Position numbers and translations under genes: made by a program. The notes under the pieces are model-generated. The model ran no database searches. It saw only the letters and a list, made by a program, of their open reading frames with translations, and had not been told where the DNA came from. Positions 1-12,200 of a stretch of 64,000 nt of DNA are shown one piece after another (the first letter of the stretch is position 1; the number at the start of each line of letters is the position of its first letter). This DNA is from Knufia peltigerae. Taxonomy: Eukaryota; Ascomycota; Eurotiomycetes; Chaetothyriales; Trichomeriaceae. Location: contig JAPDRN010000014.1 in assembly GCA_030247855.1 (NCBI GenBank), positions 124,001-188,000 on the forward strand. The letters are read 5' to 3'.

Positions 1-6
1 TCGGGA

Positions 7-1780
7 ATGGACACGAGACTCCTTTTCATCCCTTATCGACCTATAAGCGGGACTAAGAAGACCCCTGCAGGCCCCGGCATCTCTTTGCAGAAACATGCTG
101 CGCGTGAGTACCATAGAAAAGCCAAATTAGCCCGACTCGCTCGAGCCTACGCAAATAGCAGCAGCAGCCACAATGTACGTGATGATCCAGGTACAGGGTT
201 TCGTCGCGACAGATCAGGGCAAGGATCTCGGCGTCAAGGTGCTGGGGTAGACGACGTGTCGACCAGCCATCAGAAATCATCCCGGGACGACGACGACGAC
301 GAAAAGAACGCTTTCCTAATGCGGACAGAGGATGTTGCTGTCACACACCGTCCGCCATCACCCCTCGACGTCGTCGGCGTAGGCCAGCTGGACCCCTTCA
401 ACGTCCTAATTCGACGAAACGTGCCTCACTACGTGCAGGAGATGCTAGACCATGCGCTCTCTCACCAATGGCCCGTGTTCTCCTGCTCCGTCGCCGCCGG
501 GGCGATCAGCGAGATCAAACACACGATCCTGGAGAGTGCCATGCGTTCGCCCGCGGCCTTCTACACCATCGTCTTTGCCGGCGCCACGCACAATGCCTTT
601 GCCCACACCGGCATGCCAGTCACCCGTGAAAACCAAGTGCTTCGTCTGACGTACAAGACCCATGCGATCAAGGCTCTGAACAGGGAAATCTCATCACGCA
701 TGCATGCCACAACGAGTGTCTCGGACGAACTTTTACTCTGCATGGTGACTCTTGGATTCCACGGGTCCGGGGACACGCTGATGCCGAGATCACAAGCCAC
801 CGACGACTCTCCTTTGCTGGTGGCCCAGAATTTCCACTTCTACGGCCATATGGACTGGGAAATGGCACATTTCAACGCCGTCAAGGTCATGATCAGGCAG
901 AGAGGCGGCTTCCATACCATCGAGCAGGAGTTTTTGTCTAATGTCATTGCATTGTTGGTCGCCCTTCATTTTTGTTTGTCCGTCTTGAGCTCCCCAACGC
1001 TAACTCTTTACTCTTACCTCCAGAGCAGATGTGATTGAGGCTTTCAAGAATCTAACTGCTCCAACGTATCCTCTGCGTATCACTACGGCAAGGTTGATGG
1101 CCATCTGGCCTTACCCTGACCCGCATTCAAACACGGTGCCGCAAGCCCTACAATTGCTGGCGACCAGCTTCACCAATCTACCACCGCCAGCAGCTGTACA
1201 GCTAGAAGACCCTCTCGTACAAACAATCGAAACCATCCGCGACGTGACCATCGGCTATGATCTGTACATGAGAAAAGACCCGACGGCACCCCGGCATATC
1301 CACGTCGTGTGGGCGAGAAACACGTTGTTGCACGATCTCCTACGCCTTCCGGACAGGTCGTGGGACGACAACCCCCTGATTTGGGATTCTTGCATTTACG
1401 AAATATGCCGTCTCGGTACATTGGCTTACATGCTGCTGGTTCTGTTCCCGCTTCCTCGCGTCTCCGGGTTACACTACACTCTGGCACGACGGATCCAACA
1501 TGCTCTCGACAGTTGTCTCGTTTTCGATCTGTGGGAACGTCACGCCGAGTTGCTCTTGTGGGCGACAACACTCGGTGGCATTCTAGCCGAGGCATCGACG
1601 TTGAGACCATGGTTTTGCCAAGTTGCGATCAAGCTTTGCAGGGAGCTTACTTTGTATTCATGGACTGATATCAAGGGTGTATGTTTGACGTTTCTGTGGT
1701 ATGAACAAGACTGTGACAAACTCGGTGAGGACTTTTGGAGGGAATTGAATCTGGGACCATGGCGAAATCTGGTGCCATGA
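7..1780 (+). CDS. Fungal-specific transcription factor-type protein, no zinc cluster visible
   Basis: Two exons, 7-953 and 1024-1780 (70-base intron, donor GTTGGT), give 567 residues. The N-terminus has a basic stretch (KHAAREYHRKAKLARLARA, about residues 29-47) of the kind seen in the linker of fungal regulators, followed by an Asp-rich run (DDDDD) and a long alpha-helical region matching the Fungal_trans_2/DUF3468 type. The chosen junction restores the family-like helix ...FLSNVIALADVIEAFKNL; a donor at 936 is a shorter alternative. No CX2CX6C zinc cluster is present. Many fungal paralogues lack it naturally, but the ATG lies six bases from the window edge, so an upstream exon cannot be excluded. 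The family acts in the nucleus as transcriptional regulators; the target is unknown. The neighbours to the right are metabolic enzymes, so it may regulate them (inference). Confidence 0.75.
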
Positions 1781-1845
1781 GAATGTTTCTTGTGGACAGA
1801 TGATGTTCGAAGGTCGATCTAAAAACCAACACTCGCTGCCTGTCT

Positions 1846-2818
1846 CTACCACGGTAGAATCTCTCCGTCATATTTATTTGGACCTTCGGCATTCTCCCAA
1901 CCCGGTACACGAATGTTTTGGAATGTACCATTGGTCGTTTCAGGGGTACTCTTGAAGATGATATCAAGTGTTGCCTCAGCACCGACCTTGACGTCCAGGT
2001 CGGCAATCTCAGATCCCATTTCGGTCTTCAGCCACTGTCATTCGAGAAAAAGGGGATTGTCAGTTACCACATCGATGGAATACGCCCAAACAGCCCAACT
2101 CGAAAAGCAGTGGGCAAAGGTGAAAAGCAAAAAAGTACTTACCCCGGGTGAAATGGCGAAAATGTTGAATCCTTCCTCGGCATATGCCTGTGCATACTGC
2201 ACGGTCAACATGTTCAGAGCCGCCTTGGAGATTTTGTACGATGGAGTCGGAGAAAAGATGTACTTGTGCGTCCGAGAGATCGAACCGACCTCTGAGCTTC
2301 TGAAAACATATCAAGATATCAATGTCAGTCACGGTTCGATCAACGTGTTGGTGGTAGTGACAAGGTCAGAACTCGGGAGATGCAACGTACATATTGATCA
2401 CCTTTTTCTCTTTGCCTTTATTCAGTAGGTGGATGAACGCCGCCGTCGTCTCTTGTGGAGCTTCCACGTTGACCTCGAGGGCGTACCGCAGAGTCTTCAT
2501 CTTCGCGATCCCTTCGACGTCACTCGGCATGACTCCGGCGTTGTTGATGAGGACGTCAAGACCGCGACCGCCGCCGAGTTTGGCTTCGACTTCTGAAGCG
2601 GCCTTGTCGAGACTCGAACGCTCAGTGATGACCATCGAAACGTGCACTACTCGGCCGGGTGGTGAGCTGTCGATGACCTTTTTCAAAGCGTTGGGCGCTT
2701 CTTCTCCTCTGGTAGCTGCAAAGACGACGGAGACCTTGCTCGGTGGTTGTTTCGCCATCTGCTTGACGAGTTCGAGTCCGATGCCCCGACCAGCACCGGT
2801 GACGAGGTATGAGGACAT
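1846..2818 (-). CDS. Short-chain dehydrogenase/reductase (SDR), C-factor-like
   Basis: Three exons on the minus strand: 2818-2391, 2299-2143 and 2034-1846, introns 2390-2300 (GTACGT) and 2142-2035 (GTAAGT), 257 residues. The N-terminus carries the NAD(P)-binding TGAGRGIG (residues 7-14), then a LINNAG motif near residue 95. The second exon holds the catalytic S-S-E at 144-146 and Tyr164-x3-Lys168 (YKISK). Length and motifs fit a classical cytosolic SDR of the C-factor/sniffer-like kind; the substrate cannot be read from sequence. The start is the Met just before the Rossmann strand. A longer in-frame reading upstream contains low-complexity residues and is probably untranslated. It shares a divergent promoter region with the hydrolase at 3850. 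Confidence 0.9.
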
Positions 2819-3849
2819 TGCGGAAGACGAGTTCTGTTGCCTGGATTGAGGGTTTTCTTTCGATGTCGATGTTGATAGCGATATGGGCCTCTTTTTTGCT
2901 AACGGCACCCTACCGCTGTGTTTTAATGACTTGGTATTGTCACTCAATGGTTGATTGTGTAACTGAGGATAGACGACGAGATTTTCCATTCATATATGCC
3001 TTTTCAATCCTAGGCCCCCCAGACTTGTTGCCGGAAAATACCATGAATGATGAATCCACATCTTGAGAGACTCCGTCTCAAATCCACCTACAACGAATCA
3101 ACGATACTCGAATCCGGAATTAATACGGTCTCAAACAGAAATCTGGGTCCGGACATGTCTTATCGCCTCCAATTAGATTGATCGAGGATACGGCAAAGTC
3201 GTAATACTCGCTTAAGTCCCTGACGTGGTAGAAGTGAACATGGAGAAGAGACGGAGTACTGGGGATACTGGAGAGAACGGTGCTGGAGCCTTGAACGTGC
3301 TTATCAATCTTCGATGGAGGGACAGGCTGGGCCTGGGACTGCCTGGCTATCGCCGCTTAACAGCGCCCAAAGTGTGCCTATTTACCCGAGTGGTCATACT
3401 CCGGACAGGAGTGCTTAAAAGCTTTAAGCACCGGTAGCCCATGAAACTCCCTTAAATGCCCACAAGCCTCCGATCTGACACCTATCTACGGAGTACCATC
3501 TTTACAACTCATCATCCAAGTACTGCAGTTCACGACTTGAGGAGGTTCCCTACTCCCGATCATATGATAGCCTTCAGAATGACATGTTGATCCACGTGAG
3601 TGCCACTCACGATATAATATGATCACTAGGTCGTTCATCTAGTGAACGGCCATTACGATTGGTGGTTCAGGCCTCCCTTCCGGTCGAGATAGGTCGAGGT
3701 AAAAGTGTCCACAGCGCGTATAACTATGTACTTTACTCTGTAGGGATTGCCTGATGACCTTTCCTTCAGCCATCACCTGGAATCGATTTTTCGTCGTTGT
3801 TTCTTTGGAAGTAAACAACTTCACCCAACACAATCTCTCAGCAACAAAC
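2819..3849. other. Divergent intergenic region between SDR and hydrolase
   Basis: About 1 kb separating two divergently transcribed enzymes, so it should hold both promoters. No convincing gene seen. A 7-base inverted repeat lies at 3623-3645. Confidence 0.5.
3623..3645. repeat. Short inverted repeat TCACTAG...CTAGTGA
   Basis: Seven-base arms at 3623-3629 and 3639-3645, with a second nested pair (CGTTCA / TGAACG at 3632-3637 and 3643-3648). It sits about 200 bases upstream of the hydrolase start, so a regulator site is possible, but chance is not excluded. Confidence 0.3.
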
Positions 3850-4692
3850 ATGGAGTCGACATTATGCGCACATGAAATCGGCGAAGGAGTACCCATAGTG
3901 ATAATCCATGGGTGGGAGATGAATGGCAAAGTTGAGGAGCTGGACTTTGAGCCGATTTTTGATAGCTCCAAGGAAGATTTTCGTCGCATCTACGTCGACC
4001 TTCCGGGCATGGGCGCGACACCCGCCAACGGCTTGAGAGATCTGGACGACATGCTTGTTCGCTTGACCGGATTCATCGACGGTCGTCTGGCACCTTCATC
4101 GAGATTCATGCTTGTGGGATCATCTTGCGGTGCCTACCTCGCTCGAGCACTCGCGCACCAATACGCCGGACGAGTCGACGGTCTGCTGTTGCGAGTGCCG
4201 CTCGTCGAGCCCCAGGACGGCCTGCGCGACCTCGACCCCTTCCGACCACTCGTTGCCGACGAAGGGCTCATGTCGAGCATATCGGACCAGGACAAGGCCC
4301 TTCTCGGAAACGTCCTTGTCCAGACACCCTCTTACATGAAGTGTCTGAAATCAAAATACGAATATGGCTACTGCCCTGCGATGAAAGCGGCCGACAATGA
4401 AGTGTTGGACCCCATTCGTGCAGATCCAAGCAGGTATAAAATATCTCTCGCCTTGGACGACGACAAGGTTGTGATGGCGGCGCCCACGCTAATCGTGTCT
4501 GGGAGACAAGATATGACCGTCGGGTATCGTGATAGCCTCCGTCTGTTAGAGCTCTACCCACGCTCGACTTTCGTTGTTCTGGATCGCGCCGGGCACGACT
4601 TGCCCGTTGAGCAGGATGGAGTGTTCCAGGCCCTTGTGCGGGATTGGTTGACTCGAGTCACTGAATGGCGAGGGTCCATGGGTCACCCATAG
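3850..4692 (+). CDS. Alpha/beta hydrolase
   Basis: Single exon, 280 residues from the ATG at 3850; the reading frame is open upstream to 3754, but that part lacks family features. Family landmarks are in order: the oxyanion-hole H20-G-W22, the strand/turn DLPGMG (50-55), the nucleophile elbow G90-S-S92-C-G94, the acid Asp in SGRQD, and the catalytic His in AGHD near the C-terminus. This is a complete catalytic triad of a soluble alpha/beta hydrolase-fold enzyme, probably cytosolic (no signal peptide). The substrate is not recognisable; esterase, lipase-like or C-C hydrolase activity are all possible. It stands between an SDR and a GST-like gene. Confidence 0.88.
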   Translation: MESTLCAHEIGEGVPIVIIHGWEMNGKVEELDFEPIFDSSKEDFRRIYVDLPGMGATPANGLRDLDDMLVRLTGFIDGRLAPSSRFMLVGSSCGAYLARALAHQYAGRVDGLLLRVPLVEPQDGLRDLDPFRPLVADEGLMSSISDQDKALLGNVLVQTPSYMKCLKSKYEYGYCPAMKAADNEVLDPIRADPSRYKISLALDDDKVVMAAPTLIVSGRQDMTVGYRDSLRLLELYPRSTFVVLDRAGHDLPVEQDGVFQALVRDWLTRVTEWRGSMGHP

Positions 4693-5392
4693 ATAGAATG
4701 CTTTCTCAGTGCTTTCCATTTCTGGATCATGGGCTGATAGTATATATAGGCGGCGCCGGTATACTCTATCTCCAGGCGCGTGTAACGTGAGTAGTGACCT
4801 CAAGAGCAGCAGATGAAGTTACTTCAAAACGGGAAATCAAACACTTCCTAAAGTGATGCAAGGCCGCCCTTCTCCTTTGCGCCTAGAAGCCCGACTCACT
4901 GACTAAGCCTACGAGTACTTGGGAAACTGGCGCTGTGAGAAGCGGGTTTGTCATATGGCGTGGTCTCTGAGCACAGATGCAGATTACTCGTTACCGGTGC
5001 TAAGTTTAGATTGCTCCAATATGAAGCCCAGGAACATGGCGATACCTGTAGGTACCCGTAGCTAGGACTACTTTTCTTTACCTAATGTTTCTCGTGATTC
5101 CATAATCTTTTGTGTTTCAGCAACCCACTTCAGACATTGCATTTTCACACCTCATCAGACCAGCGTCATTATGCCAAGTTGCTCCAGAGACTCGAGGTGA
5201 TGATCCATGTCGATTGACGTTTCTTGTCGTCGGAAATGAATATAAAGTCGACCACGATGTTTTGGTCGTGGGATGAAAGTACTCGTCTCTCAAGCAGCGC
5301 AACAGCAAAACATCGAAAGTTGACAAGAAAACGCCCAAGGTTCAGCTCCTAGTGACCAATACCAGGATCAAACACGATACCTACCAACCAAT
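4693..5392. other. Intergenic region upstream of the GST-like gene
   Basis: About 700 bases with no supported gene. A TATAAA at 5241-5246 is about 150 bases before the GST-like start and could be its core promoter element; another TA-rich stretch lies near 4738-4747. Confidence 0.4.
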
Positions 5393-6253
5393 ATGGCACC
5401 CAAATTCACAATCTATTCGTCCGAAGCCTCTCAGTGGGCGATGGTTCCTCTCTTGGGCATCCAAGAGAAAGGCATCCAGCCCCACGAATACGAGCATCGA
5501 GAAATCGACCTCATGGGAGCCGGCAACTTTGACGTGGAATACCTAAAGATCAACCACAACGGTACCCTACCAGCTCTGACCACGCCGTCCCTCGACGCTC
5601 CACTGACGGAGAGCGCCGACATTCTCGAATTCCTCGACCGCCTCGAACCGAGCAGGGGCACGAACCTGGCGCCCAACGACGCCGCGACCAAGGAAAGGGC
5701 GGCCCAACTGATCGCCCTGGTGCACTCGATGGACCTCGGCAGCAACCTGATCCTGTTGACGGCGCGAGACACGGAGGAGCTCGAAAAGGTCAAGGGCACT
5801 TTCTACGACTTCATCACCACCCGCCAGCGAGTCCTGGAGGAGAACGCAGCCCGTCGTCCCGACCACCCCTTCTACGGACCCAAGGTCGCCGAGAACGGTG
5901 GAGTCAGCAAAGTGTACACCACCACTCCCGCAGGGCGCGAACACGAAGAGTTCTTCGAGAACACGCACCGAGGGTACAAGGCGTTCGCAGGTGCCTTTGA
6001 CCAGCTCCAATCTCTGCTCGTCCTGCCGTACGCCGCCGGGGACCACATCACGTACGCTGATTTGAACATCGTCCCGTGGCTCAGTCATGTCTTGTGCTTC
6101 GCGGGAGCCAAGGACTTTGATGACTTTGCTGCTTTGGAGGCGGTGGTCAGGAAGACCGTCCCGGGATTCAAGGTCGGGCCCAAGGTCAGACAGTGGTGGA
6201 AGACCATGCAGGAGAGGGAGAGCTTCAAGAAGGTGTTCCCCGTGCTACATTGA
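5393..6253 (+). CDS. Glutathione S-transferase-like protein
   Basis: Single exon, 286 residues. Residues 4-90 form a thioredoxin-like GST N-domain: beta start (FTIYSSEASQW), the cis-Pro loop NGTLPALTTP and the glutathione-contacting E-S-A-D-I helix start. An all-helical C-domain follows, with the ITYADLNIVPWL segment typical of the fungal GST C-terminal core. The family conjugates glutathione to electrophiles in the cytosol. The 286-residue length is slightly above the usual 210-250 because of an insertion around residues 140-190. Its location beside an esterase, a hydrolase and an SDR supports a role in xenobiotic or metabolite handling (inference). Confidence 0.85.
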   Translation: MAPKFTIYSSEASQWAMVPLLGIQEKGIQPHEYEHREIDLMGAGNFDVEYLKINHNGTLPALTTPSLDAPLTESADILEFLDRLEPSRGTNLAPNDAATKERAAQLIALVHSMDLGSNLILLTARDTEELEKVKGTFYDFITTRQRVLEENAARRPDHPFYGPKVAENGGVSKVYTTTPAGREHEEFFENTHRGYKAFAGAFDQLQSLLVLPYAAGDHITYADLNIVPWLSHVLCFAGAKDFDDFAALEAVVRKTVPGFKVGPKVRQWWKTMQERESFKKVFPVLH

Positions 6254-6559
6254 GTTCGGTACAGATTTTGGATCATAAGCCTTTTGGAGAGACCGGCATT
6301 GAGATGATCGAATAATATTATCTAGATACTCATCCCCTTTGAATTTGATCGATAGCCTTTCACTGTTAATGAAGCAACTCAATCCACCCCTGCAGACTAA
6401 ATAGGTGACGTTGTTAGTTGCTCTTCGGGGGTTTCATGCATCGGAGTTGAGCGACAGTAATGGATTTCCACTTGATGGATAATGACACCGTTCAGTACAC
6501 CCTTGAGTCTCTGAATCATTGTGCCCTGCTTTGACCAAAGGAAAGAGTGACCGTTCGAC
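6254..6559. other. Short intergenic region
   Basis: About 300 bases between two co-directional genes; nothing recognisable beyond ordinary 3' and 5' flanks. Confidence 0.4.
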
Positions 6560-8507
6560 ATGTCTAAAGATGTATTGCTCAACCTCGGGCAACATGGCAG
6601 CTTGCGAGGCACGGTGTCGCTCGACGTCACGCATCGGTTTCTCAACATACCATACGCCCTTCCGCCGATAGGTGAACGTCGATGGAGGAAACCAGTTCAC
6701 TTGCCGAAGGACCACATCTACACTGATGAGGCGCACTCTTCGTCCGCTCGTGATTGTACAACCTACGGCGATATATGTCTTCAACCACCATATCTCGTCA
6801 ATGGTAAAGACATGTCGATTGTTCCCGGTGCTAATGTAGGTACTTGAGGATCCCGTTCAAACCTCCCGCCTATATGGTGTGCAGTACTATATATTGACCT
6901 TGATGCCCGATTATAGTACTCGGAGGATTGCTTGGTTGTGAATATCTGGAAACCCACAAAGCCCTTGCCGACCTCCGGCGAGGAGAAATGGCCTGTCCTG
7001 GCCTGGATACACGGAGGCTGGTTACAGATTGGCAGTCCATCGCACCAGGAGCGTCACTGGCCCGAGGGATTGATAGACCCGGATGGTGGAGGTCTCAATG
7101 CGGTGGTCGTCTCGATTGGATACCGTCTTAACATCTTTGGGTTCCTGGCTGGTCATGATCTCAAGGGTAACTTTGGATTTTGGGTGAGCCTTTGAACTCG
7201 GTGTCTCAAAACGATGTTGGATGAGCTAACTTCATATTTCTAGGACCAACGATGTGCTCTCGAATGGGTGCAGGATTATATACACTATTTCGGAGGCGAC
7301 AGAAACAAAGTCACACTCGGCGGACACAGTGCGGGTGCTTACTCAACCCATGCTCAGCTCCAGTATGAGCTTTTGCACACAGACGGATCGAGACCTCTCT
7401 TTCACAATGTCTGGTTATGTTCAAATGCTATACCGGTAAGTCCAGATGAACCAAGGTCCAGTATTAGTGGGTGGATCGACACTGAACTTTTCTCCAGGCG
7501 CAGCCAAAGTCGCTTGAAGAAGGTACTCCGGAGTCAATGTCCTCTATGTCTAGATGAACAGGGAAGGGTTAACGTTTGTACAGCGACTACTCAACTGGAA
7601 AATGTCTTTGCTCACTTCCAAATCTCACCTTCACTACCACTATCACAGAGACTGGACGGCCTCCGTGAGATTGATGGTACGAAGCTCATCGAATCCTTTC
7701 ACAAACTCAGGCTTCACACCTTCCGGGCAGTCACCGATGGTGAGTTCATACGTGGCGACATGATTGAAAAGTTCCGCGATGGGACCTTTGCACGGCTTTT
7801 CAAGGAGCGAGGAGTGAGGATCTTGATTGGAGAAACAGAGAATGAGGTATGCTCATCAAGCCCTGTTTTGACCCTCCCCAGTACTTGTCGTTCCATAAAC
7901 TAATGCAATCTTTCTGAGATTATAGCAATGGCTATATTCAAAGGTAGTTCCACCGGAATCTCTCGCAGGCCTCCCACGGGCCTTGGAGAACTACTATGCC
8001 GCCCAAGTATGCGAGCGCCTCATGTCACTTTCCCAGTACCAAGCCACCCTAGACATATCGTCCTCGACCGACAAAGATGACAGGGCAGAGGCCGAGAGAC
8101 TGTATGGAATGATAACTTCGGATGCTCAGGTCAGGGCGCCTATTCGGGCCTTGTGCCACCAGCTCATGTCAAACGGAGTGCCTGTTGAAAGGATCCTTCG
8201 ATACCGCATCGCGCTCAGGCCGCGATGTCTTGACAAGTTCTATCCACCCGAGGCTGGCGTAACGCACGGTGGAGACATGTATACCTGGTGGCTGACACGA
8301 CACATGGGCCTGATGGATAGCGAAGCCGTGCTCATTTCCGACTGGCTGAAAGGCTCGCTTTGTAGCTTGGTCAACTCAGAGCCTTTCGAGTGGGTGTCTC
8401 GGGAGGAAGATGGGTACGTTTATCTCGGAGAGGATGGGAGTGTGGAGGTTGTTCATGATGAACATTGGAAGAGGCTTGGCCAAGTCATCGACCTTGTATT
8501 GAGCTGA
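6560..8507 (+). CDS. Type-B carboxylesterase
   Basis: Six exons: 6560-6835, 6917-7183, 7244-7435, 7498-7522, 7584-7846 and 7926-8507, giving 534 residues. Exon 4 is only 25 bases; it is needed to join AQPKSLEE to the following TTQLENVF, and the reading frame closes only with it. Family landmarks: RFLNIPYALPP at the N-terminus, the EDCLVVNIW motif opening exon 2, the oxyanion region WIHGGW, and the nucleophile elbow G-H-S210-A-G at the start of exon 3. No signal peptide is visible, so it is probably intracellular, unlike many secreted members. It hydrolyses carboxylic esters; the substrate is unknown. It is the last gene of the metabolic block at the left of the window. Confidence 0.9.
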
Positions 8508-9272
8508 TCTTCCATGATACTCCTCATTCACACAACCTAGTTTAGCATTGAAGACTTTGCGAGTTCTTCCGGGCACATTGAGCAGAGAGATATCAATGAA
8601 GTGAAACGGTCAGAGGATGAGTAAGCACTGCCAAGGCTAAAACTCAGACTACTCTGTAAGTAGAATAGTACAAAACTGACCGGGTCACGGGACCAGCTGG
8701 TGAATATTTTCTCATCCGGCGGAATGGGTTCGACTCCAGATTGAATTTCGTCGAAAATAAATGTGCATATGGACCGAGCAGACAGGATGTAGATGATGCG
8801 ATATCCATGGTAAATTGAATGAGAAAATAATTGTTGTTGCGTTTCGAACCCGGGAATCTGCTTATTGTGGCCGAGTCTTGGCGAAAGAAATAGTGATTTG
8901 CCCACTGCGTAATGCTCCCCCCGCCTTCATCGTTGCAAATTCTCGACCACTTTTTAACCTCGATCTTCATCCACCACCATCAATTTTATCACCATCATCC
9001 ATCGCCATTCGCTTTCCTTTTACGATCCACCAATTCTCGCCGCTTTGGGGCCATATCGAATACTCCTTCTCAGTAACAAAGCAAGCTCTAACGCCGTCGA
9101 TACAGACTCTTCCAGCCATGGTCGTCGAGATCCAAACACCCTGACTCATTCCTCCATCACCTTTTCCTGACAAAAGATCGGGTCACGTGTATGACCATGT
9201 AACACCAAGCCATCGAACCTTGACAGAAACCCTCCGTTCACTTGTTCAACTACTCAACTCCTAGCTTCCACA
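8508..9272. other. Intergenic region and BRF1 promoter
   Basis: About 760 bases with no supported gene. Pyrimidine-rich stretches precede the BRF1 start. An E-box-like TCACGTG lies at 9183-9189, 84 bases before the ATG. Confidence 0.45.
9183..9189. promoter_or_regulatory. TCACGTG E-box in BRF1 upstream region
   Basis: A perfect CACGTG core with a 5' T, the sequence bound by fungal bHLH factors of the Cbf1 type. It is 84 bases upstream of the BRF1 start codon. A single short match, so only suggestive. Confidence 0.35.
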
Positions 9273-12200
9273 ATGCCTACTCTCAAACCGCCACCGCCAA
9301 AGCCTCGTGCCGGACAACACCGAAGAGCGATCCCTCGTGGTCGTATCGAAGGCTTGGGCAGCCCGGGCCCAGTATCATCAATCCGGGCGACCACACCTTC
9401 CTTTCGCCGTGCATCAACACCAAGCATACAACGGCCGGTTGGAGGGAAGGTTCTCAAATGTACCAACCCAACTTGTCCCAATCCTCATATCGTCGAGAGC
9501 GAACAAGGTCTTATTTGTGACACTTGTGGTGCTGTCGCTTTAGAGGAGTCCGGCCTTGTCAGCGAACAAGGCTTCGGCGAGACAGATTCTGGAGCAATTA
9601 CGGCTCTGGGTGTCCGCGTCAATGAAAACCAAACACATCAGCGCACCTACGCACCAGGTGGTGCCCTCGGCAATGCCGGTCGTGAACCCACCATCAACAG
9701 AGAACGGTCAGAACAACAAGCCAGGACGATCATGCAGTCCTACCAAACTCTCCTGGGAGTCCGACAGGCCGAGGTGGACGCAGGCTTACAATTATTCAAG
9801 CTTGCTTGGGGATATTCCTTCGTCCAAGGTAGAACCATCGATAGTGTCGCAGTGGTCTGCCTCTACCTCGCCTGTCGACGCAAGCACGAACAGATACAGA
9901 ACGAGCGCCGTCCGATGTACAGCCTGATGTTGATCGACTTTGCGGAGAAACTCAACATCGATGTGTTCTTTCTCGGCAAAATGTACTCGGACCTTGTTCG
10001 CAAGTTGTACCTTCAATCGGATGGCAGCATTAAAGGGGACGTGTCGTCCGACCTATTGGCCATGGGCCCGGAAGTGCTCGTCAATCGATTTGTGGACGAG
10101 CTTGAATTCGACAAAGCTCACCGTGACAAAATCAAAATGGATGCCATCAGAATTGTTCAACGTATGAAGCGTGACTGGATGTCTACTGGCCGACGACCTT
10201 CGGGAGTTTGTGGTGCGGCGGTCATTCTCGCAGCTCGGATGAACAACTATCGTCGCACCACAAGAGAAGTGGTCTTGACTGCAAAGGTCACCGAGATCAC
10301 CATTAATAAACGCCTTGAAGAATTCCAGGATACGGCAAGCAGCAGGCTCTCAGTATCACAGTTCAGGGACAATACGGTTCTCGACGCCCAAATAGCCTCG
10401 GACCCTCCTGCCTATCAACGAGCTCACAATCCTAAACCCTTGAAGAAGAAGCGTGGTCGACCTCGAAAGATCCCTCCACCAGAAGCAACTGCGGAACCGG
10501 AGACAGGATCTTCTGTCGTGCAAGAGACTGGTGACGGAGGGCCACCTCTCAAACGTGCCAGGGTGGACGCAGATGGATACAAGATTCCCGACATTCCTCA
10601 GAGACCAACACCAATCGATCCTGCCCTGACCCGGACCGATGCTGGTGCTCCTGCCGCTGGCCCTACATCTGATGAGGATCCTGCACGAGCCCCAGAAGTC
10701 CGCCGCCGAAAACGAACGTTTGTCGTGCCTCCACCTTCCGAAGCTGAACTCGCCATTGAGAGCGAGATCGAGCAAGATATACAACTTGCCTTCCGAGACA
10801 ACCCTGAGCTCGCTCCAAACCGCGTTCAAAATAACGATACCCGGCCTGCCGATGCCGATCGTCCAACTCCGGCGCCCTTGCCCTTGCCGGATGATGGCGG
10901 CGACGCTCTGAATCCTCTTGGACCGCATCGCAAAGACAAGACCCCGGGGCCCCGTGTCGACTCGGACGCTGGGAACACTGGCTGTGTGTCGCTTTCTCCG
11001 ACCATCAGACCCGAGGAGTTCGACTCAGACGAAGATGTGTCAATGTGTCTTCTGAGTGAGGAAGAAAGTACGATCAAGGAGACCATATGGCTTGCCATGA
11101 ACGGGGACTGGATCCGAAAGAATCATTACAAACAGATCAAGCAACAACTCAAGGACGACGAGTTGCGCGCACGTGGCCTCGATCCCGCCAAGGAAGCGCT
11201 GAAGGAGAAGCTGGCCAAAGGTCGACGCAAGGACGGTACCAAGAAGCCTGGCCGCCGAGGCGATGTGAGCTACTTGGATGAACAGGCCAAGGCGGAACCC
11301 GGGCGTGGAGATCGCGAACGCAGTGCCGCAGAGTCTGTGCGGAAGATGTTCAAAACCCGGGGCGTCTACTCGAGGCGGGTCAACTACGACGTGCTCGACT
11401 CGATCTACGGCATCACTGGAGGAGGCGACGACGATGATGCGAGCGGTGAATCCAGAAGTGCCAGCCGAAGCCAGAGTGTGGCCAGTGACATGCCCCGGGA
11501 TGCGAGGGAAGGTAGTGTCGCGAGCAGCGTTGCGTCGACCACCCTCGGACCCGAAGGGATCTTCCGCGGCAACAGCGGTACGAGTGGTAAGAACAGGACC
11601 AAAGCTTCCTTCGCCGCGGAACGACGGGAGAGAAAGAGACGTGAGCAAAGCAGCAGTCAAGCGCCGCGAGATCTGCGAGAAGGAAGCAACGTTTCGGATG
11701 CGGTGAGAAGCAGAAGTCCGAGTGAGGCAGCACCCGGTGTTGAAACCCACGAACGGGTGGTCGTCAAGAGGAAGCGTGAGGCGAGTGGATCAAGTTCTGA
11801 AGCTTTGTTGGCTGCTGCGGACGAAGAGGGAAGAGATGTCGAGACTGGACGGACAGTGCCACGGCATCAAGGACATCTGTCGCCACCGGCAACGCAGAAT
11901 CCAGAAACGGCACCATCGGTTGGTACTTCAAGTGACGTACCGATAATTGCATCCTCTTCTTCGCAAGGTCCACAACAACAACAACAGCGTACTCCTCCGG
12001 CCACACAGAGTCAACAGGGACCATCACCTGTTCATGCAGATGGTGGCATCCCAATCGTCGCATCCACACAAAGTCAGGGACCACCCGGCGTCCGAGTCAC
12101 TTCCGACATACCGGCCGTCGGTTCCTCATCAGTGGCTGTACAGAAGCCTCGATCGCCGTCATCGGCGACCACTGGTCCTACGACACAAGTTCGGACGGGG

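Noticed and set aside
8836..8880. TTCGAACCCGGGAATC, resembling a tRNA T arm on the minus strand
   Set aside because: The required stem pairing and acceptor complement are absent.
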